Shown: in pieces, positions 41,889 to 52,611 of the stretch
Numbering within the stretch: the first letter of the stretch is position 1
How the letters are laid out: each line of letters opens with the position of its first letter
Source: Pseudomicrostroma phylloplanum
Lineage: Eukaryota > Basidiomycota > Exobasidiomycetes > Microstromatales
DNA length: 64,000 nucleotides
NCBI GenBank assembly: GCA_039545275.1
Contig: BCHS01000011.1
Span: 558,001 to 622,000, forward strand
Direction: 5' to 3'
Notes under the pieces: model-generated
Seen by the model: only the letters and a program-made list of their open reading frames with translations
Told to the model about the DNA's origin: nothing
Databases searched by the model: none
Position numbers and translations under genes: made by a program

Positions 41889-44800
41889 TCAGGCGTCGTC
41901 GGCGGCGTTGGCGTGACGCACAAGCGCTGTTAGGGAATTTATGGCGGATGTTCGCCTCTTCACCCTGTCCCTTGCTGCCACCAGAGCTGCCTCCAATCCC
42001 ATCTTCTCCGCCGCCGCCTGCGTTGCCTCTACCACCTCGGCCGCAGTCTTGCCCTGGACGGCGGCGAAGTGCTCCAGCAATCTTGTCTTCAAGGCGATGC
42101 ATCGAATGAGCAGGTGCCTGTCTGCCCGCAAGATGGCATCACCATTGCGCCTGATGATGCCTCCGTGTAGCGCCCCGATGCAGGGTACCTTCTCTGCTCC
42201 GACTTCGACCTCGAAAAAGATCCCCGACCAGGCTGTCAAAGTCCTTTGCGACCACAGCTGACATCTTGTCCGTCTTGATGTCCAGCTCATCGACATTGTC
42301 CGACAGTCCCTCCAGATTGACCACTATTTGGAAAATCTGTGAGGAGTGAATGACCATGTGCCCGAGCATGCCGGCCTTGTGGCGAGCCATTGCCACCCTC
42401 TTTAGCGTGGAGCGCAGAGTCGAGAGAAGCTCTTTCTTGTGCTCCGAATCGACACACCAGAAGTCAGCGCTCGCACCGATTGCCTTGAGGTGAGCCACGT
42501 CCTCCGCCTCCCTCGCTTCGTCGTGTCCCTGCGCCCAGGTCGTCGCGTTGCGGAGCGCAGCCAGTGCCGGTCCTGCGAAAGGGCCGAACCTTGTCGCCTG
42601 GCCTTTCACTTGGTCCGCAGGTATGCTGTGTAGGACGTGCAGACCGCGGCTTGGCACCGACGCGTAAAGAGCGTTGAGACCGACGACTCTTGCCGAGACT
42701 GGAACTGGTGCCGACCAGGCCGCGAAGTCGTACTGCGACCTGATTGTCGCCACGAGCGCCGTGTCGAAGGTGGTAGCTGTAGAGAGCGTCGTCTTGTCAC
42801 AGATCTTGATCACCTCGCGTCGCAAGCGCTCTGCCTCGGGATGGTTGGCGAGCGCTGGCAAGGTGTCGAGGCCACCATAGCTTGCAGCGTTCATGCAGAC
42901 GCTTCCCCTGTTGCAACAGTGGATCAATGCGGCCTCGATGGGAGCGAGCGCTGCATCCGCCGCCCTCGACAGCATCGCCTTGGTGGCTTCCACGGGCATT
43001 AGCCCCGGGTCTTGACGCAAGAACGTTTCCCGCCCACAAGCAGCAAAGAGCGCGTCCACCGGCATGACCTCCGGCATCGTCACTTCTACTGTCAGCCCTT
43101 CGATGACGAAGCTGCTCCATTCCTCCTCGGGAGCGTGCTCAGTCATGAAGTTAAGGAGACGAGAGCTCTTTGGGCGAGCTGCTGCGGCGTCCATCCTTGC
43201 CCGGAGACCGTCTTGATGCAGTCGGTTGCTTCTTCCAGTATCGATGTAAACACCGACGTAGCGGACGCGCTGCAGGGGTCGAGTCTTTGCCTCCTCGACA
43301 AAGGGCCGCTGGATGAAATGATTAGCGCCGAACTTGTCGAGCGCGCAGAGACGTCTCGCCCGTGGGCGTCCACTCTCGAATGTAGAAGCGGATGAGGTTG
43401 CCATCGACGTCAGATGTGTAGGAGGAGGAGGAGGGGGTGATGTGACCTGACGTGACGAGCGGCTCTAGGGGCTCTCCACGTGCGAGGGCTCCAAAGACCT
43501 CGGGACAGCGTGCGACGAGGGCAGCAGGGTCGGCCAGCGGAGGCATGGCGCGCTGCCTCCTTTCCTCTTGCAAAAGGGCAGCAAGGTCCTCATTGGTGCT
43601 GCAGGCAGTCGAGACAGGTCGAGTTTCTCCAAGGCGATGGTATGCCCTGAACTCCCTCTCCGTATCGACAAGGATCTGGCGACTCGGCCTAGCCTTGTCC
43701 TCTAGCGTGCGTGGTTCTGAGCGACGCTTGCTGCTAGTGCTGCGGGCCGAGGCAGACTTGTCGCAGTCCTTGCTGCCAGACGCCTCGCTGCTTGAGGCCT
43801 TGCTGGTGCTGGCACTCGATGAGGCAGACTTGTCGCCTTTCTCGCTGCTCGGGGCCTTGCTGGTGCTGGCACTCGATGAGGCAGACTTGTCGCCTTTCTC
43901 GCTGCTTGAGGCCTTGCTGGTGCTGGCACTGGACGAGGCGAGCTTGTCGCTAGTCTTGATGCTAGTGGCTGTGCAGCTACTGGTATTGCATATATCGAGC
44001 TTGTCGCCTCTCTTGCTGCTGCTCGTGTCATCCGACGTTCGCAGTTCTTCCGTCTCCTTGCTGAGGCTCGTCTGGCTGGCCTTGGGTACGGTGACACCCA
44101 TCTCCTTTGTCATAGCCTGCATGATCTCCTCACGCTCTGATGATGAGAAGCACAGACACGCATATATGCTGGTCAGCTACGGCCACTGCGCCTCTAGCGT
44201 GCGCCCGTCTACTCACCCTGCTCAGCTTGCTGTTGGCTGTCATCTTCCAGATCTCCAACGACCTCGGCATCGTCCCAGCTCCGGATGTCCTGCATGTCTA
44301 TGGAAGGAGGTCCGTCGTAGAAGGGGTGTAGGTACACACTGGTCAGTCTCACACCTTCGTGCTGCCTGCTGTCAGCCTCGTCAACCTCACCAATCCTTGC
44401 ACGCTTGTTGGCTGCCCCCGAGGGACCTCCCGAGCGCTTGTTGCTCCATCCCCAGCCACATCCTCTTCCCCAGCCGTATGCTCTTGAGTTGCCTCTCCGT
44501 CTCTCGAAGGACCTGTCGACTTGCTGATGCCTCGGCCTCAATCTCTCGGAGCTTCTTTTGACGCTTCTGCTCGATCAGATCCTTTTGACGCTTCTGCTCG
44601 ATCAGATCCGGTGCAGCGGTCGTTGCTTTGATTGAGACAGGAGAGAGACGTGAATGCCTGCCTGTCAGCCGCCTGCCTGTGCAAGCTCGGGAATCAACCC
44701 CAGCGAAACTCACAGTTCTTGCGGGTTTCCTTCGTTTGCCTGTCTCTGGGCTCCGCGGTTGCCTCCGTCTCCCTGCTGCCATGAGTCCTCCTCTCGACAC

Positions 44801-45223
44801 CGAGCGCCTTTGCGACGGCCTCCATGTCGGCCTCGAGCTGCCTTTCCTTCTCTGGTTAACGGAGGCGCAGACGCGCAAATATGCTGGTCAGACAAGGCCA
44901 ATGCTGCCCCGCCGCTCGCCTTCGACTCACCTTCTCTGAAGTACTTGTTGCTCTCGGCCATCAACTCATCCATCCATGGACTCTCCACCCAGTCGTCGGC
45001 TCCTGAGGGTCAGCGGACGAGAGGTGCAGCCACACACAGGTCACGCCTCGCCCCCACCTCTGCACCGTCTGCTGTCAACGTAGTCAATCTCACCTCGTCC
45101 AGTCTTTCCCCTCTTGCTGCTACCCGACGCACCCCCTGCCGAACCCCTCTGAGGACCGCCCGAGCCCGACGCCCACTCGTCTTCCTCCTCCGGGCGTCCG
45201 CCCAGGATCCATCGCCCGGGCAT
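41889..45223 (-). CDS. Island family paralogue C, seven-part gene with two frame breaks
   Basis: Exons on the minus strand: 45223-45094 (MPGRWILGGRPEEEDEWASG), 45002-44931 (ADDWVESPWMDELMAE), 44851-44714, 44625-44391, 44338-44217, then 44136 to the end at 41889. The first five joins are phase-consistent. Exons 3-4 are helical (KERQLEADMEAVAKALG; DLIEQKRQK twice). The last block starts Ser/Lys-rich (19-residue repeats, 43797-43935), then a structured part (DVDGNLIRFYIREWTP, VRYVGVYIDTGR) and the family core shared with paralogue B (ALYASVPSRGLHVL, FGPFAGPALAALRNA, NGDAILRADRHLLI). Frame must shift by one base near 43340-43346 (GCGCGC) and again at the A5/T5 run 42214-42218, where paralogue B lacks the extra base. 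Either a recent pseudogene or sequence errors. A small extra 5' exon may lie at 45.5-45.7 kb. Family unrecognised. Confidence 0.5.
43797..43935. repeat. 57-bp in-frame tandem repeat
   Basis: Near-identical units begin at 43797, 43854 and 43911 (the last partial). Each encodes 19 residues of an SSSASTSKASSSEKGDKSA type in paralogue C. Confidence 0.92.
44555..44608. repeat. 27-bp perfect tandem duplication
   Basis: 44555-44581 equals 44582-44608 and encodes DLIEQKRQK twice in the coiled-coil exon of paralogue C. Confidence 0.92.
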
Positions 45224-45978
45224 CTTGGTATCGATGCACGGACAGGTAGCAAGGAGCGTGGCGAGGGCACTGGGTTGAGCTCTTTGAGAGCTCAAAGCTT
45301 GTTAGAAGGGCGGTAGTAGGTCAGGTGGTGGGGTGAGGAGATGTACGAGGGGGAACAAGCTGCAGGAGGACGTACGTCCGGACAAAGCGGTCGGTGCTGC
45401 CTTGAGCGCATCGGAAGGCACTGGAGACGACTTTCTGGCCCGATCTTCTTGACGTTAGGGTCCATCTTCTCGATGCTTGACGACTTGCATCTCGTGTGAG
45501 CAAGCGCAGGCAGGCACGTGTTCTTGGTGTTGCTTTTGAGACTAGCGTTGATATCGGTGTGGCTGATACGTGTACTCGTATCTTGACTCAAGCTCTATCT
45601 TGCTTGAATGTATAGCTGGCTCTATACCCATAGTCGCTCTTTCCATTGCGCTGGGAGTCGTGTTGGTATTGAATGTGTTCCTTCTGTGTCTCTCGCAGCA
45701 TAAGAGGTGAGGTCCAATTAGATGTGAAGGCGGCAGCCCTCTTCGACACGTTGATGTTGAAGTTGGTGACCTCTTGAGCTGGGTGCAAGTGACAACGCTC
45801 AGGTGGGCTATGCTGGATGATGGCTGAGGCACTGTCGAATACTTCTCCGTAGGCGAGCAGTCTGTGTCAGCAACAAGCAGCGGTAAGAGAGCTCTCGACA
45901 GACTCAATGACACTCACTTTGTATGCTCTGCGATGATCGAGATAGGTTGGACAGTTGTTGTGGTGAAGGTGCAAGACA

Positions 45979-46065
45979 TGCGCGAGTGCTGGATCGAACA
46001 GCAGACCTTATCATAGTTCGTACTTTCTATACGAGTGACACGCGCTAACACGACGCCACACGCGC
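45979..46065 (-). pseudogene. Degenerate tRNA-Thr(CGU) copy with intron
   Basis: 87 bases, inverted relative to the copy at 47127. The acceptor stem, anticodon arm, 15-base intron and T arm are identical to that copy. The D loop is changed (CGTGTTA instead of AGTGGCA), losing A14 and the G18-G19 pair. No T run follows within 30 bases, so no Pol III terminator. Probably a pseudo-tRNA. Confidence 0.75.
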
Positions 46066-47126
46066 CAAATTTCGCTTTGTCTTCCACCTTAAGCGAATCG
46101 AGAGAGAGGTGCAGACGAGCAGGCGTGGGGCTGAGCAATCCCTCGAGGCAGCTGATCTTGCAGTGGTCGTTGAAGGGTCTTCGGCAGGGTGATGGATGAG
46201 CGTTGTGGCTTGCGATGTAGGCTGGACGATGGTGTGATTCTATCGTTGCTCTTTGGAGATGCCTGGTGTGGTTGTGTCGAGTCAGCTCCTGGTACGAAGT
46301 GGCATATGGCTTGGTAGGGATAGTAGGCAGAGACAGCGCGGTGGATAGTGAGTGATGTATGCGAGTGCGTACGCTCAGTCTTTCTTGTGAGTGAGAGGTT
46401 GGGGACTCCTACGGTGGAGAGGTCGATAGGGATGGTGTTGTTGGGCAGCAGCGTCAGGAGAGGCAGGGAAGCTTTGAGGGTGGGAAGTGGGAGTGTCCTG
46501 CTGCGAAGAGAAGGGGGGAAGTGGATGTGATCTGCGTGGAGACTGTGACCTTATGTACCTGCTGAGCGTCGGGGTCGCGCGACCGTCCAAGAGCAACGGC
46601 GGCAGGAAATGACAAAGGGCGACCACAGCTGGTCAGGCACGCGGCACAAGGCCGGGCCGACCACCAGAGCGCCCTGCTGAGCAGGAGCCGCTGCGCCCAT
46701 TGAGCACAGGCAGAAAGCTTTGAGGCACGAAGCACCAGCGCTCAGGGTAGAGAGGAAAGCCGACGGCAGGAAGGGTTGACGCGGACCCAAACAGGGCGCA
46801 CTCCGGTCAGCGTGTACATGGGCAGCAACGATCGCTCGACGAGGCTGTACAGATGTATGATTCTGCTTGAAAGAGCTGTTCAGCATACGCAAAGGAGGCA
46901 AGTGGGTGGCACAGTCATGCAGAAGGAGCGCTTCGGGTGTGCGTTCGCACGATCCACAGGCCAATCTTGTGCATGCAGCTCGCCTTTGACCATCGTCTCA
47001 ACGGCTTCACGAATTCTCGAACTCCGCCGCCTGTCCGTTCCGAAAACACAGCTCGGCGGAGCAGCCGCAGCGTCTCCTAGGGTACATGTTTGTTCGGGTC
47101 GACAAAAATTTTACATCGCAATTTTG

Positions 47127-47213
47127 GCGCGTGTGGCGTAGTGGCAGCGCGTGTCACTCGTATAGAAAGTACGAACTATGATAAGGTCTGCTGTTCGATC
47201 CAGCACTCGCGCA
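47127..47213 (+). tRNA. tRNA-Thr (anticodon CGU) with 15-base intron
   Basis: Cloverleaf by eye: acceptor GCGCGTG/CTCGCGC with one T-T mismatch, D stem GCGT/GCGC with loop AGTGGCA (A14, G18, G19, A21), anticodon stem TGTCA/TGATA, loop CT-CGT-A...A with a 15-base intron after position 37 (47163-47177), variable AGGTC, T stem TGCTG/CAGCA with loop TTCGATC, discriminator A. The intron contains TACGA, complementary to the anticodon region TCGTA, as is usual for nuclear tRNA introns. Anticodon at 47159-47161. A and B boxes are canonical, and a T6 Pol III terminator lies at 47225-47230. G35 and U36 fit threonine identity. Confidence 0.9.
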
Positions 47214-48107
47214 TGTCTTGCACCTTTTTTGTCCATTCCTTCTTTGCCTTGTCAGCGCTTCGTTTGCTCCCGTTTGCTGGATCAGCAGGTAGCATGGCGT
47301 AGCAGAGGTCGGTAGCGCGGCTCTTCAGTGTTCGACAGTGCCATTGCATTGCATCTGCACGCGTACGGCGCCCCAAGCTCGAGTTGTCCTGTCAGTCACC
47401 CTTTCCATGCGCGTGTACGCCACTGCCAGCCGATGCGACTTCCTACTTCCCTTCGTCTTCCAGTGCAGTCTACCTCTGCCTTCGCATAGCCCAGTCCGAG
47501 AGGTTCTGTGTGCACGACTGTAGCCGATGCCTGCCGAGGCGTCGAGGCGCACGAAGCGGAGAGGTGAGAGCGAGGAGGCGGGGGGCGCTCTTGTGAGTGT
47601 GAGCGAGTGTGCCTTCGCGAGGCCTCGCCGCTACCATCCTTCGACACAGGCGGTGGCTAGGAGCACCCGACGAGACGCGTTGAGTGCTGATGAATGATTG
47701 CTCGCTGCTTGTGTTGCCGTATCAAGCTACCTCGCGACCGAAGGCATGGCGAGGTATTGCTCCTCGATGGCTTGAGCGTGTACGCGACGCGCGAGGCGGA
47801 GAAGCTTCAATGCCTACACTCACAGCTGCCGCCCTACGATCGCTCTCACTTCCACGCTCGCCACTCGTTCACTCGATTCAGGGTATGGGAAAAGGGGCTG
47901 ACTGCTACTATTACAGTATAAGCCTCGTCGATGCAGAGGACTTATAGTACAAGGAAGAAACTAGATGAAAGACATGTCGGTGAAAGTGGGAGGGGGGAGA
48001 CATAGGGCGCGTATACAAGGGACGATGGAGAGGTGACGAGAGAGCGCGAGGGCTGTGCGGCTGCTGCTGAGGGTGCACCTAATCGATCCTTATGGAGACC
48101 GCTGCGC

Positions 48108-48594
48108 TTAGTCGGACTGAGAGGCAGTCTTCTTCTTGCCGCTCTTGGCAGGGAGGAGCTCCGAGGCGATACCGGGCAGGACACCACCCTGGGAGATGGT
48201 GACACCAGAGAGGAGCTTGTTGAGCTCCTCGTCGTTGCGGATGGCGAGCTGGAGGTGACGAGGGATGATACGAGTCTTCTTGTTGTCACGAGCGGCGTTA
48301 CCAGCCAGCTCGAGGACCTCGGCGGCCAGGTACTCCAGGACGGCGGCGAGGTAGACGGGGGCACCAGCACCGACTCGGGCGGCGTAGTTGCCGTTGCGGA
48401 GGTGACGGTGGATACGACCGACGGGGAACTGGAGACCAGCCTTGCTGGATCGCGAAGCGGACTTGGAGTCAGAAGCAGCCTGGGCGAGGAGGAGAGGGGA
48501 GAGGGGAGTGGATGAGACGCGTTAGTGGGGGGTGCATTGGGGGAGACCGCCTCGCTACGCTCGCTCGCTTGCTCACCTTTCCTTTGCCAGACAT
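48108..48594 (-). CDS. Histone H2A
   Basis: Two exons, 48594-48577 (MSGKGK) and 48479-48108; 129 aa. The second exon gives [40 protein letters not shown] and [20 protein letters not shown], the canonical histone fold with the acidic patch. The C terminus is KKKTASQSD, retaining the SQ dipeptide phosphorylated in damage signalling, though the usual SQ-acidic-hydrophobic end is altered to SQSD. The intron is 97 bases with a GTGAGC donor. Divergent from H2B across about 1.05 kb. The exon lacks a local ATG, so simple frame scanning misses it. Confidence 0.97.
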
Positions 48595-49648
48595 GTTGAA
48601 AGTTGTGTTGGGTTGGTGGGTGGTGGGGTTTGGTGTTGGTAGTGTGTAGAGGTAGAGTGATTGATGAGAGGAGGGGAAGACGGACGGAGAGTAGTGCCGA
48701 GGTCGAGGGTATTTGAAGCACTGGCGCAAAGCGGAGGCGGAGTGGGGGCGCGTGCGTGTGCGTGTGTGCGTTCGTGCGTGTGTGTCTGCAGGAATCTCCT
48801 CCCATCAATGGAACAGATCAGCGGCAGCGAAATGGCGTCGTGGAGGAAGCCTGCAGGTGGGCGGGGAGAGACGCGATTTCTGCTTACGCGGGCTGGATCA
48901 GATTTTTGCTTACGCGGGTAAGCATCAATGGAAACAGACGGGCACGTACAGGGAGAGCGAGGAGATCGAGACATCGCAGCACATACAGTGGGCATGCTGG
49001 AGTGCGTGAAGAGGCTACCAGACGTTTATGGTGGGCGAGAAGCGAAAGAAGGGCTGTAGAGGGTGTGGTGAACGCTGCGAAGGAGCGGCTAGCCAGGCGT
49101 GCCACAGGGTCTGCTTCGCCAGAGGTTCTTCCTGTTGTTGCGCTGCAATGGTGTGACTACGCAGCTTCGATTCACTGCGAGCGACCATCTCATGCTGCGA
49201 GAGTAAGCACATCAAGTAATACTGTCTTCTCTAATGCGTAAGCATGGCGATGCTGAGTGGTGAGTATAGTGCTGCGAGTGCTGCGAGTGCGGTGCAAGTG
49301 CTGCGAATGTAGAGCCTCTGCGCCTGGCGGTCCATTTTTGCTTACGCGTAAGCAGAAATCGCGCGCCCCCACCCCTGATGGGATCAGTCGAAATGCAGTC
49401 GCACACCCAAACGCGAGCGCGAATGTCATTGCGTGTGTGCGTGCGTGCGCCTGTGCCTGTGCCTCCGCCTCCGCCTGGCCTCTCACCACGCCTCCCCCTC
49501 CCTCACGCTCCGCCTCGGTTTATAACTCGCACCTGCAACTCGCTACTCCCTCTCCATCCCCCCCTCATCAACACTACCTTCTTCACAAAGCCTCTCGCCT
49601 TTACCAACACCTCAACCCACCCACCCCCAAACAACAACCCAGCTTTAC
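48595..49648. promoter_or_regulatory. Shared divergent H2A/H2B promoter
   Basis: 1054 bases between histone start codons. The motif ATTTTTGCTTACGCG occurs exactly at 48902-48916 and 49334-49348. An 18-bp sequence GCGATTTCTGCTTACGCG at 48873-48890 recurs as its exact reverse complement at 49345-49362, and 49340-49353 is the palindrome GCTTACGCGTAAGC. Another GCGTAAGC lies at 49236-49243. The inverted 18-mers sit about 280-300 bases from each start codon. TTTATAA at 49519-49525 is a probable H2B TATA box. GT/GC-rich tracts occupy 48745-48785 and 49425-49460. Confidence 0.8.
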
Positions 49649-50203
49649 AATGGTGAGTACACGCAAGGGCAGTGATAGTAGCTGCACTCTCGCCTCCCTC
49701 GCCTCCCTCGCCTCCCTCGCTCCCTTCCACTAACGCGTCACGCTCTTACCCTTACCCCTCCTCCTCTCCAGGCACCCAAGCCCGCTTCCTCTGCTTCCAA
49801 GGCCCCCGCTTCTCAGGGTGGAAAGGCCCCCGCCGCCAAGGCCCCCGCCGAGGCCGGCAAGAAGACTGCTTCCAAGTCCAAGTCTGCCGCTACCGGTGAC
49901 AAGAAGAAGGCCAAGAAGACCCGAAAGGAGACCTACTCCACCTACATCTACCGAGTCCTGAAGCAGGTGCACCCCGACACTGGTATCTCCACCAAGTCGA
50001 TGGCCATCCTCAACTCGTTCATCTCCGACATCTTCGAGCAGGTCGCCGCCGAGGCCTCCAAGCTCGCCGCCTACAACAAGAAGTCGACCATCAGCTCGCG
50101 TGAGATCCAGACTGCCGTCCGCCTCATCCTCCCCGGAGAGCTCTCCAAGCACGCCATCTCCGAGGGTACCAAGGCCGTCACCAAGTACTCTTCCTCCAAG
50201 TAA
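49649..50203 (+). CDS. Histone H2B
   Basis: Two exons: the ATG alone (49649-49651) and 49772-50203; 144 aa. An intron of 120 bases (GTGAGTACAC...CTCCAG) directly follows the start codon. The protein has a Lys/Ala/Pro-rich tail ([20 protein letters not shown]), then [59 protein letters not shown] and ends AVTKYSSSK, with the conserved ubiquitin-acceptor lysine region near the C terminus. Identification is secure. The start assignment rests on the absence of another ATG at the N terminus of the second exon. Confidence 0.97.
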
Positions 50204-52611
50204 GCGTATGCGCCTCTGCCCGCCGTGAACGATCATGTGAAGCCTCACGCCTCGCAGCTGGCTCTCCTACCTCGCTCTCGAGCGCAAGCACATGCCTACG
50301 ACTCTCTCCTCTCCTCTACTGTACCAGTTCTCTGTCATCCTTTTTCCCTTTTGCCCACTTCTCTTCCTGTTTGCGCATTGTATGTAGTAGTCGATCTTCG
50401 CGCGCCATCGCACCCCCCTTCGACTGCGTCGAGTTCCTGCTCATCTTCGCAATCTGTAATACTAGTATAGCCAGCCCTTTATGTCTACAGGTAGCGTCTG
50501 CAAAGTGTGAAGAGCTTGAGTGAGGTCGTCTCAGAGGAAGCTGGCCGCCATCGCGGTTGGGGTGAGCGCGTTTGGGAGCTCTGACGCGACTGACTGACTG
50601 ACTGACTGGCTGACTGACTGACTGGCTGACTGACTGGACTGCTTTGGCTTCTCGTCGGCGTGCTGTGGCGGCCGTACAGGCGGGAGCTACGCGTGCGTGC
50701 GTGTGTGGGTGGGAGAGGCGGCGAGCCGCGATTCTCCTCATGACCCTTCCAAACTGCTGGCTAGACTACAAAAACCCTTGCAAGTGCTCTGACCTCCTCT
50801 GACCTGCTCTGGCATGAATAATTCGTCTGATAGCGAGCTCGAAGGAGGGAGTGCTGAGGCGCTCCCGTGCACCTCTAGAACTGCTCGCGCTGGCTGGCCG
50901 TCCGTCTGCCCTGCCAGTCACTTGTATCGCTGATGCTTAATCGTTGATGGCTATCCCTTCTGATGTGAGCTTGTGTGACTATGTGCAACATAAAGCAAGA
51001 CCCTGATGAGCTTTGCGACAAGTTGGCGACAGTGCGAGTTACGCGATGGATACGATCCAGCGAGTCAAAACTTTGCGCTTCGCATGCGTGCGGGAGCCGA
51101 AAGAGGGTCCAGCTACCATTGCGGCGGTGGTGGTCTGTCAGCAATGCCTATAGAGAGGAGATGAGCGGGCCATTCCATCGACCCCCGTGGATTGACTGCG
51201 TATGAAGCCTCACCGCGCGAGCGACTGGCGATTGGCGGTTGGCGATCTCTAGTGTGCGACGAGCACAGAGACAGGGCAAGGTGAAACACGGGCAATCCGG
51301 GAGGGCTCTCTAGTCTGAGCAGTTCGTCGTCTACATGTGGACATCTAGCAGATGAGTGCGACGCACTCGTGTAGGCGTCGTTGCAGTGAGCCTCGTCTCG
51401 TCGCTTGCGTGACGACAGTGCATCTCCGTTCTCATACAGCCACGGGATTGGTAGCTCAGGATGTGATTCGCGAGTGAACCCACTTTGCTTGGTGGTGTGA
51501 GTGTTTTCAGGCTGATGGAAGATCCTTCGGAAGATTGAAGCGCTTACACAGAGTCGTTTTGCCCTCTGCAGCGCAAGTGATGCACACCGTCGCACCATCG
51601 CACCATTGCACCACACTGCGCGTCGAAGCGCCCGCGAGCACCAACACACATCAGCTTCGAGCTCAGTCAGTCATTCACTTCTCATCTTCAACAGAACTTC
51701 TCTCCTACAGACATCCAACATCTTCAGCAGTAGGTCTGATAGGAGCGAAAGGACTAGTGCGACGGGCAGAGTGATCGCGACCGCGATGAGAGCGACGAGG
51801 AAAGGTGCAGCGCTCCTTCACCCGACGGGGACATCGTTCCATCGTCCTCTCTGATATCGAAGATCTCTGTTTTCAGACTAGAGTAGACTGCATGTGCCCA
51901 CCTCGCGCTCTGCAAGATAGTGGGTCGGAAGCTGAGTACAGGTGACGGGTGATGCTTCTGCTTCATCTACGCATGACATGGCTGGGCTCATCGCAGCATG
52001 TTTGTCGACGAGTGTCAGCGGCCCTTCAGCTTCCTTTCCCTTCACCGCTTGCAAATTCCTCAAGTGGGAGTAGCACGGCGCCCGACTGGGTGTCCAGCTC
52101 TTCTTGTCTCGTCTCACCTCTTCTTGTCTCATCTCACCTCTTCTTGTCTCATCTCACCTCATCTCACGAAAGAGCACAAAGCGTCAATATGGCAGCAGCG
52201 ACAGCAGCAGCAGCGGCGGTGGCGCTGCCTCTCCGTCTCACTTGCAAAGCAATGCACTCTTGTCTACTTGCTTGCTTGCCTAGCTGCTGAGAAACTTTAG
52301 GTAGGGCGCGATCTGCGATCTGCCACTGACGACTGCTTGGGCCGGCGCACTACGAAACCACGATCGACGAGCGATGAGCGGTTCAGATCCGAGAGTGGCC
52401 TAGACAGCGAAGGAGGGCGGAGGACACTACTACGATGAAGAGGATGAGAGGATGCACACAAGGCAGCAGTGAGGTAGATCTAGATGCAATGTATCGAACT
52501 GGGACGAAAGACATGTGTATGGAGGATGGAATGGTACTGTGCGACGATCTTTTCTCAGCTTAGAGGGGCTGCTACGCTACCATCACTCTTCCCTGCTGCC
52601 CTCCCTCTCTC
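50204..52611. other. Long region without recognisable genes
   Basis: 2.4 kb between H2B and the pinin gene 3' end. A GACT microsatellite lies at 50588-50640. CTTCTTGTCTCATCTCACCT-type 20-base units repeat at about 52099-52159. The longest minus-strand frame (51113-51649) has random-looking composition. A small ncRNA cannot be excluded. Confidence 0.5.

Larger units (their letters stand above)
45224..48107. other. Island edge with tRNA pair, otherwise no gene seen
   Basis: 45555-45790 resembles the 5' end and flank of paralogue B (41590-41770), roughly two-thirds identity by eye, marking it as the paralogue C promoter, 5' UTR or first exon. The inverted tRNA-Thr copies sit at 45979-46065 and 47127-47213. 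A 75-codon plus-strand frame at 47694-47921 (starts MIARCLCCRIKLPRDRRHGE) has a CLCC motif but no other support. The remainder shows no coding signal. Confidence 0.5.

Noticed and set aside
45914..46138. Open frames at 45914-46138 (-) and 47090-47302 (+) encoding near-identical peptides, first read as a duplicated protein
   Set aside because: The shared sequence is a tRNA-Thr gene with intron; the peptide similarity is a by-product.
47694..47921. 75-codon frame with a CLCC motif that might be a zinc ribbon
   Set aside because: Too short, only one cysteine pair, no homologous partner in the window; left as a remark.
51113..51649. 178-codon minus-strand open frame after H2B
   Set aside because: Mixed Cys/Arg/Ser composition without conserved blocks, and no flanking splice signals that extend it.
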